8,102 nt of DNA from CAINDZ01 sp041908585 (GCA_041908585.1 JAYRFB010000074.1:1-8102); one strand, 5' to 3'. Positions 1-6,882 are shown, counted from the first letter of the stretch. A program made the numbers and translations. Notes: a model not told the origin generated them from the sequence alone.

Positions 1-1448
1 AGCGCCTGCCGCGTCGCGCGCGCCAGCAGGCCGCGGCGAAGGCGGGCGGCGGCCGCGCGCAGGGCGCCACCGGCGCCCGCAGCCAGCAGCAGCCCGCCCG
101 CCACCAGGGGCCACGGGTCCGTGCCGCCACTGCCCGCCAGCATCGCGCCGCCCAGCAGCAACGCGCCGGCGACGGCCAGCGCCAGCGGCCACCACGGCGA
201 CGGCGTCGGCAGCGCCAGCCAGGTCTCGAGCGCGGCCACCGCGGCCGCGGTGTCGTCCAACTGGGCGGGACCCGGCGCGGCAGGGCCGCCCACTCCGGCC
301 GCGCCGCCGGTACCGCGGGCACTGGACACGTCGGCGAGCAGGCGCTCGGCCAGCAACGACTCGGCGGCGCTCAGCCGGGCGCGGGCCTCCTCGGCGGCGA
401 CGAACAGGCGGGCAAGGCGGGCCATGGCCTCGCGATCGGGCCCGGCCGGCGAGTCCGGGCCGGTCGGCGCCGCCGGCACGCCATGCAGCCGGGCCGCCGA
501 CTCCCGGCGCTGGCTGCGCAGGCCGTCCATCGTCGCCACGGCCGATTCGAGGGCCATCGCCGCCTGCCGCCAGGCCTCGACCAGCGTCTCGACGGCCGCC
601 GGGTAGCCCGCTTCCTGGCCCGAGGGCGGGGCCAGGGCCAGCAGCCGTTGCTGCGCGCCGTCCAGGCGGCGCGCATGCGCCGTGAGTTCCGTCTCGGCGC
701 CGGCCAGGGCCTGCCGCGCGGTTTCCATCGCCGTCGGGTCGTCGGGCCGGAAGGCGGCCAGCGCGGCGGGGAAGGCGGTCATGCGGTCGGCGCCTGCGGC
801 TTCCGCCTCGCGCGCGTCTTGCACCGCCAGGGCCGCCCTCAGGGCCTCCGCCTCTCCGGCGCGCGCCTCGGCCGTGGCCAGGTCCGCGCGCCAGGCGGCC
901 AGCGCGCGTTCGCGTTCGCGCAGTTCGTGGTGCGCACGCTCGTGCTCCCGGCACGTCAACTGCGCCTGGCGCCACTCGCGCTGCCGTTGCCGCGCCTGCG
1001 CCGTCGATGAGCGCAGCAACGCGGGGCCGGCCACGTCCAGGTCGAAGCCGCCGGTGCTCTGGCGCCGGATCTCCGCCGCGAAGTCGCGCTCGCGCACGGC
1101 CCCCCGCGCCTCGAGCAGATCGCCCAGGCCCAGGGCGTAGCGATCGCGCAAGTGGTCATCGGGCAGCCGCGGGGGCGATGCGGGCAGCCCGCCGTGCGTC
1201 CAGCGCAGCGCCCCGTCGGGCCGGCGCTCGGCCACCCGGTTGCCGTCGCGGCAGGCGAATGTCGCCGCCAGGAAATCCTGCGCGGCGTTGCCAGCGGCGG
1301 GCCACAGCAGGCCCTGGACCGCGCGCACGAGCGAGGACTTGCCCGAGGTATTCGGTCCCACCACCAGGTTCACTCCCGGCGCCGGCTCCAGCGTGAAGCG
1401 TCCCTCGAGCCCGGGCAGGGCGCGGATCTCAAGCCGCGTCAGGCGCAT
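1..1448 (-). CDS. SbcC/YhaN-like coiled-coil AAA ATPase with a membrane hairpin, C-terminus beyond left edge
   Basis: Reading leftwards from ATG 1448 the frame stays open to base 1, giving 482 codons of the N-terminal part. Residues 1-40 have the Rad50/SbcC/RecF-type opening: a short strand (MRLTRLEIRALPGLEG) and then Walker A GPNTSGKSS at about 31-39. From about residue 140 the protein is Arg/Glu/Ala/Gln-rich and looks like a long coiled coil. At about 418-463 two hydrophobic segments (WWPLALAVAGALLLGGAML and WPLVAGGLLLAAGAGGAL) are joined by a short Gly/Ser turn, a helical hairpin as I recall in YhaN-type ATPases. Walker B, the signature motif and the second coiled-coil arm must lie to the left of the window. 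The start is well supported: GGGGAGG lies 5 nt upstream. The gene overlaps the upstream phosphoesterase by 20 bp in another frame, so the two are probably translationally coupled. Likely role: ATPase partner of a nuclease in DNA end processing or repair. The exact subfamily (YhaN or SbcC) is inferred. Confidence 0.85.
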   Translation of the reverse strand, partial: MRLTRLEIRALPGLEGRFTLEPAPGVNLVVGPNTSGKSSLVRAVQGLLWPAAGNAAQDFLAATFACRDGNRVAERRPDGALRWTHGGLPASPPRLPDDHLRDRYALGLGDLLEARGAVRERDFAAEIRRQSTGGFDLDVAGPALLRSSTAQARQRQREWRQAQLTCREHERAHHELRERERALAAWRADLATAEARAGEAEALRAALAVQDAREAEAAGADRMTAFPAALAAFRPDDPTAMETARQALAGAETELTAHARRLDGAQQRLLALAPPSGQEAGYPAAVETLVEAWRQAAMALESAVATMDGLRSQRRESAARLHGVPAAPTGPDSPAGPDREAMARLARLFVAAEEARARLSAAESLLAERLLADVSSARGTGGAAGVGGPAAPGPAQLDDTAAAVAALETWLALPTPSPWWPLALAVAGALLLGGAMLAGSGGTDPWPLVAGGLLLAAGAGGALRAAAARLRRGLLARATRQA

Positions 1449-2766
1449 GGCCGCCTCCCCGCGTGGCGAGCAGGTGCTCCAGCACGGCGCGCGCGGCGGC
1501 CAGCGCCTCGCGAAGGGCGGCCTGCTCGCCGGCGTCGGGTTCCAGGCCCGCGAACGGCGCCTGCGCGTCGACCTCGGCCAGGCAGGCCCGCGCCTCGCGC
1601 AGCAGCGTGGCCCGCCAGGCGGTCGCGTCGTCGACGCCGGGCACCACGGGAGCGCCCTCGAGGGCCAGCAGTCGCCGCGCGACCAGTCCCGCCGCGTCGG
1701 GCGTCCCGGCCAGCTGCGCCAGGTCGACGCGTTGCCTGACCTCGACCTCCAGCTTCTCCAGGAAGCAGGCCGCCCCGCCTGCACGCAGCCACGCGTCCTG
1801 GCCTTCGACCAGCGCGGTGGCCGCGCGGCGCACGGCCGCGGGCTGGGCCACGGCGCCCTGCAAGGCCAGCCGCACGCCCACCGCCAGCGCGCCGCCCGGC
1901 CCGCCGTCCAGCGACAGGACCGCCTCCTCCAGGGCCGCGTGCACCAGCTGCGGCAGGTCGCGCGCGGGCTCGACGGCATCGCCCAGGTCGAGCGCGGCCC
2001 CCAGCCACAGCAGCGGCGCCAGCGGCAGGCGCTCGGCCGCGAGCCGGCCGGCGCCGACGCGGACCAGCACCGGCCCGTGACGACCGGTCTCGCTCGGGTC
2101 GAGGCCCGTCAGCGAACCCAGGTAGAACGGCGCGCCGTCGACGGTCGGCGCGTCGGGCCGGTGCACATGGCCCAGGAACCAGGCGGCGTAGCCGGTGGCG
2201 GCCAGTTCGTCGCGCATGACGGGGGCGTAGCGGCTGCCGGGGACGTCCAGGTCCGCGTGCAGCAGGCCCAGCGTGGCCAGTCCGGGGGCGGGCGGGGGCG
2301 GCGGCACGGCCAGGGGGCTGGCTTCCCAGCGCGGCGCCGGGAACGACCAGCCGACCAGGCGGACCGCGGCCCGCCCGGACGGCGCCAGGTCGAAGGTCCC
2401 CCAGGTGCCGCCCTCGCCCAGCAGCACCAGCGCGCCGCGCCGCGCCAGGTCCGGCAGCACGTGCGTGTCATGGTTGCCGGCCACGGCCACCACCGGGATG
2501 CGCGCCTGCGCCAGCAGTTCCAGGCCGACGGCCAGCTCGTGCGCGCCCTCGAAGAGGTCGTTGGCGCCGTGCAGGACGTCCCCGGCCAGGGCCACCGCAT
2601 CGACGCCCAGCTCGACGGCGACCTGCGCGGTCCTGCGCCAGGCAGCGCCGGGGCCCAGCTCGGCGGGCGACGGCAGGCGTCCTCCCGCGTCGATGGGCAC
2701 ACGCGACGGCAGGCGACCGAGGTGCATGTCGCCCACGAAGAGGATGGTGGTGTCAGTGGCGGCCAT
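1429..2766 (-). CDS. SbcD/YhaO-like metallophosphoesterase (putative DNA repair nuclease)
   Basis: Calcineurin-like phosphoesterase of about 445 residues in the Mre11/SbcD/YhaO group. The full dinuclear-metal ligand set is visible in order: D13 and H15 (GDMHLG), D63 (AGDVLHG), N98-H99-D100 (GNHD), H170 (LLHAD), and H200 and H202 (GHVHRP). The segment after GHxH (LGSLTGLDPSETGRHGP, from about 216) resembles the capping strand of SbcD-like nucleases. The C-terminal third (about 260-440) is Ala/Leu-rich and helical, and may dock on the ATPase. The frame is open further upstream to ATG 2856. I chose ATG 2766 because the core begins at once (MAATDTTILFVGD), the upstream extension is Arg/Pro-rich, and that extension crosses two strong hairpins. 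The upstream GGCGGG, 5 nt away, is only a weak ribosome site; GTG 2772 is an alternative. A run of five prolines at about 155-159 probably marks a loop. Substrate is inferred to be DNA ends, together with the ATPase encoded next. Confidence 0.88.
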   Translation of the reverse strand: MAATDTTILFVGDMHLGRLPSRVPIDAGGRLPSPAELGPGAAWRRTAQVAVELGVDAVALAGDVLHGANDLFEGAHELAVGLELLAQARIPVVAVAGNHDTHVLPDLARRGALVLLGEGGTWGTFDLAPSGRAAVRLVGWSFPAPRWEASPLAVPPPPPAPGLATLGLLHADLDVPGSRYAPVMRDELAATGYAAWFLGHVHRPDAPTVDGAPFYLGSLTGLDPSETGRHGPVLVRVGAGRLAAERLPLAPLLWLGAALDLGDAVEPARDLPQLVHAALEEAVLSLDGGPGGALAVGVRLALQGAVAQPAAVRRAATALVEGQDAWLRAGGAACFLEKLEVEVRQRVDLAQLAGTPDAAGLVARRLLALEGAPVVPGVDDATAWRATLLREARACLAEVDAQAPFAGLEPDAGEQAALREALAAARAVLEHLLATRGGGHAPDAA

Positions 2767-2789
2767 GGGCACCCGCCGGGCGTGACGCG

Positions 2790-2813
2790 GGCGCGCCGGC
2801 AACACGGCGCGCC
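2790..2813 (-). other. Perfect 9-bp inverted repeat (hairpin) upstream of the phosphoesterase gene
   Basis: GGCGCGCCG (2790-2798) and CGGCGCGCC (2805-2813) are exact reverse complements around a 6-nt loop. In the minus-strand transcript the structure ends 23 nt before the chosen phosphoesterase start. No T-run follows, so it is not a canonical terminator. A role in RNA stability or processing, or in partial attenuation between the two genes, is possible but inferred. Confidence 0.5.
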
Positions 2814-2844
2814 AACCCGGAAGGCGCAGTATGCGGCGACCGAA

Positions 2845-2862
2845 GCGGGCTGGCAAGCCCGC
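2845..2862 (-). terminator. Candidate weak terminator or 3' hairpin after the HDOD gene
   Basis: On the minus strand, 9 nt after the HDOD stop codon, GCGGGCT (2862-2856) pairs perfectly with AGCCCGC (2851-2845) around a UGCC loop. The bases after the stem are TTCGGTCG, with no real T-tract. It could be a weak intrinsic terminator or a 3'-end stabilising hairpin rather than a strong stop. Confidence 0.35.
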
Positions 2863-2871
2863 CCGGCGCGT

Positions 2872-3753
2872 CTAGTCCAGGAGCTGGAGGATCTGCAGCG
2901 ACGACTCGAGTTCCTCGCGGATCCGGTCGTGCAGGTCCGTCGTCTGGGCCTCGGTCAGGCCCAGCACCTTGAGGGCTGCCGACGAGCAGGTCGCCGGCGG
3001 GTAGGCCCCCGGCGCGCCCAGGCGCATCTGGTAGGCGACGTAGTCGGCCACGTGCACCAGCGCGGCGGCCTGCGGCACCGTGCCGGCCTTCTCGGGCTCG
3101 TGGTGGTAGTGGATCGCGTCGACCACCGTCGAGGGGAAGTCCCAGGCGCGGAACACGGCCTTGCCGATCGTCGCGTGGTTGACCTGGAACAGCAGTTGCT
3201 CGCCGCCGTACCAGGTCAGGTGCTGCTCCTGCGCCGCGCGACAGAGGTCGACGAAGTCGTCGGCGAAATAGCGCTTCTCGATCAGCTTGCCCACGTCGTG
3301 CAGCAGTCCCACCACGAAGGCCTCTTCCTGCTGGGCCAGCTTGGCCTTCTCGGCCAGCACCTTGCAGGTGGTGGCCACGGCGATCGAGTGGACCCAGAAG
3401 TCCTTCATGTCGATGCCGCAACTCTCGCCCTCGTCCTTGAAGTAGTCGAAGACGCTGATCGCCAGCGCGGCGCTGCGCACGGCGCGGAAGCCGAGGATCA
3501 CGACGGCGCGGCTGATCGTGTTGATCTGCTTGCTGTAGCCGTAGAAGGCGGAGTTGACCAGGTGCAGGATCTTCGTCGAGAGGGCCTGGTCCTGCGCGAT
3601 CAGGTCGGAGACCTGGGGCACCGAGTAGTCGGGGTCCTGCATCATCTGGAACAGCTGCTGGTAGATCACCGGCAGCGTGGGGATGTCCTTGACCATGCCC
3701 GCCAGCTCGCGCGGGTGGACATCCATGAGCGACTTGTTCAGGAACACCGCCAA
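2872..3753 (-). CDS. HDOD-domain signal-transduction protein with HD-GYP-like ligand residues
   Basis: Single-domain protein of about 293 residues. The HDOD domain spans about residues 20-215: IPTLP at 24-28, the QDQALSTKILHLVNSAFYG stretch at about 54-72, ISRAVVILGFRAVRSAAL at about 80-97, and VVGLLHDVGKLI at 147-158. HDOD proteins are usually non-enzymatic scaffolds in chemotaxis, secretion or stress circuits. This one keeps H122, H152-D153 with K156, H193, H216-H217 and D237, in the order of the metal-ligand set of active HD-GYP phosphodiesterases. No receiver, PAS or GGDEF domain and no membrane segment is visible, so it should be cytoplasmic. The start is uncertain. TTG 3753 has GGGAG 8 nt upstream; GTG 3762 has GGGA directly against it; ATG 3726 has no ribosome site. 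Sequence upstream of 3762 does not look like this family. The stop is TAG at 2872-2874. Its target is unknown. Confidence 0.85.
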   Translation of the reverse strand: MAVFLNKSLMDVHPRELAGMVKDIPTLPVIYQQLFQMMQDPDYSVPQVSDLIAQDQALSTKILHLVNSAFYGYSKQINTISRAVVILGFRAVRSAALAISVFDYFKDEGESCGIDMKDFWVHSIAVATTCKVLAEKAKLAQQEEAFVVGLLHDVGKLIEKRYFADDFVDLCRAAQEQHLTWYGGEQLLFQVNHATIGKAVFRAWDFPSTVVDAIHYHHEPEKAGTVPQAAALVHVADYVAYQMRLGAPGAYPPATCSSAALKVLGLTEAQTTDLHDRIREELESSLQILQLLD

Positions 3754-3857
3754 CTCGGACACTCCCGTGTCGGTGTGGGTCCAATCCCGCGGTCGGACGG
3801 GGTATCGACAGGCGCCCGAGGGGGTTGAGACAAAATGCGCAGCTCCGCCCGGGGGGC
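3754..3857 (-). other. Intergenic gap between selD and the HDOD gene
   Basis: About 104 bp with the GGGAG ribosome-site candidate for the HDOD gene at 3762-3766. I find no convincing promoter: TTGTCT-like and GATACC-like boxes are present but about 21 bp apart. There is no convincing terminator either. A short T-run, TTTTG, lies downstream of the selD stop but lacks a clean stem. Read-through from selD is possible. Confidence 0.4.
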
Positions 3858-4913
3858 TCAGGGCCGGAAGTCCAGCCAGGGGGCGCCGTCGGGCCGGGGC
3901 AGGGCCTGGCCGATCACGGCGGCGGCCAGGGTCCCGGACTCGCACAGGAAGGACAGGAGGTCGTCCAGGCGGTCGGCGGGGACGGCGATGAGCAGGCCGC
4001 CGCTGGTCTGGGGGTCGTTGAGCAGCCCGATCATGCCCTCGTCCAGGGACGGGTCGAAGCGCACGCCGCCGGCGGTGAACCCGGCATTGGAGCGCGTGCC
4101 GCCGCAGGTGAAGCCGGCGGCGCAGAGGGCGGCCGCGCGCGGCAGCTGCGGCAGGGCGCCGGTGTCGATCGCCAGCGTGACACCCGAGCCGCGGGCCATC
4201 TCCAGCCCGTGGCCGGTCAGGCCGAAGCCGGTGACGTCGGTGCACGCGGTGACACCCAGCGCGTGCAGGCCGGTCCCGCAGCGATTGAGGGCGGTCATGC
4301 AGGCGACCAGCGCCGCGAACTCGCCGGGCTGCAGTGCGTCCTTCTTCGCGGCGGCGACGAGCGCGCCGGTGCCCAGCGGCTTGGTCAGCACCAGGCGGTC
4401 GCCCGGGCGTGCCGTGCAGTTGCGCAGGATGCGGTCCGGGTGCACCAGGCCGGTCACGCTCAGGCCGAACTTCACTTCCTCGTCGCGCACGGAGTGGCCG
4501 CCGCCCACGGCGCAGCCGGCCTCGGCGCAGACCTCGGCACCGCCCCGCAGGATCTCGCCCAGCACGGCGTTGGGGACGCCGGCCGGCGGGTAGCCCAGCA
4601 GGTTGAGCGCCACCAGCGGCACGCCGCCCATCGCGTAGACGTCGCTCAGGGAGTTGGCCGCGGCGATGCGCCCGAAGGTGTGCGCGTCATCGACCACCGG
4701 GGTGATGAAGTCGGCGGTGCACACGACGGCCCGTTCGCCGTCCAGGCGGTGGACGGCGGCATCGTCCGACGTCTCGAACCCGACCAGCAGGTCAGGCGGG
4801 GCGGCGGCGCGGATCGCGGCAAGGATCTGGTCCAGGTCCCCCGGACTCAGCTTGGCCGCTCAGCCGGCGCTCTTGGCGAAGCGCGTCAGGAACACCTTCT
4901 CGCCGAGGCTCAT
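3858..4913 (-). CDS. selD: Selenide, water dikinase (selenophosphate synthetase), a selenoprotein with Sec at codon 18
   Basis: SelD makes selenophosphate from selenide and ATP; this is the selenium donor for Sec-tRNA and selenouridine. From ATG 4913 the frame reads MSLGEKVFLTRFAKSAG, then TGA (4862-4860), then AAKLSPGDLDQIL and on without another stop to TGA at 3858: 351 residues, close to the usual length of about 347. Codon 18 is the catalytic Cys/Sec position and K21 is the conserved lysine (U-x-x-K). Other family motifs are D50-D51 (SDDAAV), TADFITPVVDD at 66-76, DVYAMGG at 91-97, GGGHS at about 137-141, TDVTGFGLTGH at about 225-235 and NDPQTSGG at about 299-306. The start has a strong ribosome site, AAAGGGGG 7 nt upstream. 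A SECIS-like hairpin follows the UGA at once. The gene lies 49 bp after glnS and is probably cotranscribed with it. Without recoding, the longest frame is a 288-residue fragment from GTG 4724 that lacks the catalytic site; the homology upstream of that point argues against it being the real gene. Confidence 0.95.
4820..4854 (-). promoter_or_regulatory. Bacterial SECIS-like stem-loop in selD
   Basis: In the minus-strand RNA, CUG (4850-4848) pairs with CAG (4829-4827). After a bulged A4847, GUCC (4846-4843) pairs with GGAC (4833-4830) around the 9-nt loop GGGGGACCU (4842-4834). An outer CAA/UUG pairing (4854-4852 with 4822-4820) may extend the stem. The loop begins 18 nt after the UGA and opens with G residues, as expected for bacterial SECIS elements bound by SelB. 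Pairing was done by eye. Confidence 0.75.
4860..4862 (-). other. selD: UGA codon recoded as selenocysteine in selD
   Basis: In-frame TGA at codon 18, flanked by KSAG before and AAKLSP after, exactly at the Cys/Sec active-site position of SelD. Coding similarity continues on both sides in one frame with no indel, so this is recoding rather than a nonsense mutation. Confidence 0.93.
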
Positions 4914-4920
4914 CGTCGCA

Positions 4921-4928
4921 CCCCCTTT
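4921..4928 (-). promoter_or_regulatory. Ribosome binding site deciding the selD start
   Basis: AAAGGGGG on the minus strand, 7 nt before ATG 4913. It is a strong Shine-Dalgarno-like match and fixes translation start upstream of the in-frame UGA. That supports the full-length selenoprotein reading over a start inside the gene. Confidence 0.7.
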
Positions 4929-4962
4929 CGCCCGCGGCAGCGCCGGCCGCGTGTCGCGTTGC

Positions 4963-6696
4963 CTACTCCGACTTGCCGCCCGCCTCGAGCTTGGCCCAGC
5001 TGTCCTTGAGCGTGGCGGTGCGGTTGAACACCGGCGCGCCCGGCCGCGAGTCGACCGGGTCGGCGAAGAAGTAGCCCAGGCGCATGAACTGGCAGCGGTA
5101 GCCGGGCGGCACCTGCGCGAGGCCCGGCTCGACGAGCGCGTCGCGGACCACCTCGAGCGAATCCGGGTTGAGGTTCTCGAGGAAGTCCTCGACGCCCTCC
5201 TCGGGGAAGGGCACCCGGAACAGGTTGTCGTAGAGCCTGACCTCGACCCTCGCAGCGTGCGGAGCCGAGACCCACTGCAGCGTGCCCTGCACCTTGCGAC
5301 CGTCGGGGCTCGAACCGCCGCGCGACTCCGGGTCGTACGTGCAGCGCACCTCGACCACGTGGCCGGCCGCGTCCTTGACGACTTCCTCGCACTTCACCAG
5401 GTAGGCGTGCTTGAGCCGCACCTCGCCGCCCGGCTTCAGGCGGAAGTACTTCTTCGGCGCGTCCTCGCGGAAGTCGTCCTGCTCGATGTAGAGCTCGCGC
5501 GTGAACGGCACCTCTCGCGTCCCGGCGGCGGGATCCTCGGGGTTGTTCTCGCAGGTGATCTGCTCGACCTGACCCTCGGGATAGTTCGTGATGACCACCT
5601 TGAGCGGCCGCAGCACCGCCATCACGCGCGGCGCCTCGCGGTTCAGCTCCTCGCGGATCGACCACTTCAGCAGGTCGAGGTCCACCGTCGAGTCGCGCTT
5701 GGCGACGCCCACCCGCTCGGCGAAGCGGCGGATCGCCGTCGCCGTGTAGCCCAGGCGGCGCAGGCCGCTGAGCGTCGGCATGCGCGGGTCGTCCCAGCCG
5801 GCCACATGGTTGTTCTTGACCAGCTGGAGGAGCTTGCGCTTGCTCATCACCGTGTAGGTGAGCTTCAGGCGCGCGAACTCGATCTGGCGCGGCTTGTGCG
5901 GCACCGGCAGGTTCTCGATGAACCACTCGTACAGCGGGCGGTGCACCTCGAACTCGAGGCTGCACAGCGAGTGCGTGATGCCCTCGATCGCGTCGCTCTG
6001 CCCGTGCGCGAAGTCGTACATCGGGTAGATGTTCCACCTGTCGCCCGTGCGATGGTGCGGCACGCGGCGGATACGGTAGAGCAGCGGGTCGCGCATCTTC
6101 ATGTTCGGGTGCGCCATGTCGATCTTCGCGCGCAGCGTGTACTTGCCCTCGGGGAACTCGCCGTTCCGCATGCGCTCCAGCAGGTCCAGGCTCTCGGCAG
6201 CCGGCCGGTCGCGATCGGGGCTGGGCCGGCCCGGCTCGGTGACGGTGCCGCGCCAGACGCGGATCTGCTCCTCGTCCAACGAGCAGACGTAGGCCTTCCC
6301 CTCGCGCACCAGGTGCTGCGCCCAGGCGTAGAGCTGGTCGAAGTAGTCCGAGGCGTGGAACTCGCGGTCCTCCCAGTCGGCGCCCAGCCAGCGCACGTCC
6401 TGCTTGATGGACTCGACGTACTCCACGTCCTCCTTCTCGGGGTTCGTGTCGTCGAACCGCAGGTTGAACTTCCCGCCGAACTCCTGCGCCAGGGTCCAGT
6501 TGATCATGATGGCCTTGGCGTGCCCGATGTGGAGGTAGCCGTTCGGCTCCGGCGGGAAGCGCGTGTGGACGCGCCCCTGGTTGCGGTCGGCGGCCAGGTC
6601 CTCGCGCACGAAGGCGCGGATGAAGTCGGAGCGCTCGGCGTCGGCTTCCGGGCCGGCGCCCTGGGCCGGGCCGGTGCCGGGGATGTCGTCGTTCAT
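4963..6696 (-). CDS. glnS: Glutaminyl-tRNA synthetase
   Basis: Class I aminoacyl-tRNA synthetase that charges tRNA-Gln with glutamine using ATP in the cytoplasm. It has 577 residues against about 554 for the E. coli enzyme; the excess is an N-terminal Gly/Pro/Ala-rich leader (about 20 residues) and small insertions. The Rossmann-fold catalytic domain carries FPPEPNGYLHIGHAK at about 47-61, with the HIGH motif at 56-59, then LRFDDTNPEKE at about 79-89, YPMYDFAHG at about 224-232 and the KMSKS equivalent VMSKRK at about 283-288. WDDPRMPTL at about 301-309 is also typical. From about residue 340 on is the two-barrel anticodon-binding region (for example the TNYPEG and SWAKLEAG-type segments). 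ATG 6696 is the only sensible start before the core; its ribosome site (GGAAAGG, 11 nt upstream) is weak. It is the first gene of the leftward group and lies just before selD. Its presence suggests direct charging of Gln-tRNA rather than sole use of the Glu-tRNA amidotransferase route. Confidence 0.97.
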   Translation of the reverse strand: MNDDIPGTGPAQGAGPEADAERSDFIRAFVREDLAADRNQGRVHTRFPPEPNGYLHIGHAKAIMINWTLAQEFGGKFNLRFDDTNPEKEDVEYVESIKQDVRWLGADWEDREFHASDYFDQLYAWAQHLVREGKAYVCSLDEEQIRVWRGTVTEPGRPSPDRDRPAAESLDLLERMRNGEFPEGKYTLRAKIDMAHPNMKMRDPLLYRIRRVPHHRTGDRWNIYPMYDFAHGQSDAIEGITHSLCSLEFEVHRPLYEWFIENLPVPHKPRQIEFARLKLTYTVMSKRKLLQLVKNNHVAGWDDPRMPTLSGLRRLGYTATAIRRFAERVGVAKRDSTVDLDLLKWSIREELNREAPRVMAVLRPLKVVITNYPEGQVEQITCENNPEDPAAGTREVPFTRELYIEQDDFREDAPKKYFRLKPGGEVRLKHAYLVKCEEVVKDAAGHVVEVRCTYDPESRGGSSPDGRKVQGTLQWVSAPHAARVEVRLYDNLFRVPFPEEGVEDFLENLNPDSLEVVRDALVEPGLAQVPPGYRCQFMRLGYFFADPVDSRPGAPVFNRTATLKDSWAKLEAGGKSE

Positions 6697-6729
6697 GCGG
6701 GGGCGGGCCTTTCCGGGTCGGTGCGAAGA

Positions 6730-6745
6730 CGGCGCGAAGGCGCCG
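6730..6745 (-). other. Small perfect hairpin in the predicted glnS leader
   Basis: CGGCGC and GCGCCG form a 6-bp stem around a 4-nt loop (CUUC in the minus-strand RNA), about 33 nt upstream of the glnS start. It may stabilise the leader. No T-run follows on either strand, so it is not a terminator. In sequence this GC-rich, such stems also arise by chance. Confidence 0.3.
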
Positions 6746-6756
6746 GGAATGCGCAG

Positions 6757-6785
6757 AAACTAGCGGCAGCGGGGGGGAATGTCCA
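6757..6785 (-). promoter_or_regulatory. Candidate sigma70-type promoter for glnS-selD
   Basis: On the minus strand TGGACA (6785-6780; 5 of 6 to TTGACA) lies 17 bp from TAGTTT (6762-6757; matches T1, A2 and T6 of TATAAT). Transcription would begin near 6750, about 50 nt before the glnS ATG. The call is from position and motif only; the -10 box is modest. Confidence 0.4.
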
Positions 6786-6836
6786 CCGCGTGCCCGGATG
6801 CCGGCGGCTGCCGAGCCCGGCGACGCGGATTCCGGC

Positions 6837-6865
6837 TTCACAATCGCCCCTTCCGGTGGTATGTC
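6837..6865 (+). promoter_or_regulatory. Candidate extended -10 promoter for the membrane-protein/cytochrome pair
   Basis: TTCACA (6837-6842; 5 of 6 to TTGACA), a 17-bp spacer, then TATGTC (6860-6865) preceded by TGG, an extended -10 motif. It sits in a locally less GC-rich patch about 60 bp before the ATG at 6925. The -10 hexamer itself is only 3 of 6. Confidence 0.35.
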
Positions 6866-6882
6866 ATGCTGGCTCCATTCTT

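Noticed and set aside
1240..3828. Open plus-strand frame of 862 codons antisense to the ATPase, phosphoesterase and HDOD genes
   Set aside because: Its translation is low-complexity Arg/Gln/Gly/His-rich with no recognisable domain. It is a by-product of GC-ending codons in the real minus-strand genes, each of which has clear family motifs.
3754..4245. N-terminal extension of the HDOD protein into selD (open frame to 4245)
   Set aside because: The extension is antisense-like Arg/Pro-rich sequence in another frame of selD; HDOD similarity begins only near 3750.
3858..4724. A 288-residue SelD starting at GTG 4724
   Set aside because: It would lack the catalytic Cys/Sec, K21 and the SDDAAV segment. 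SelD homology continues upstream in frame through a single UGA to a well-placed ATG and ribosome site.
4860..4862. Reading selD as a pseudogene with a nonsense mutation
   Set aside because: The only stop is a UGA at the known Sec position, followed by a SECIS-like stem, and the rest of the frame is intact with all motifs.
4910..6841. Second long minus-strand frame across glnS
   Set aside because: Arg/Gly/Ala-rich shadow of glnS in another frame, with no motif; the glnS frame has HIGH and MSKRK.
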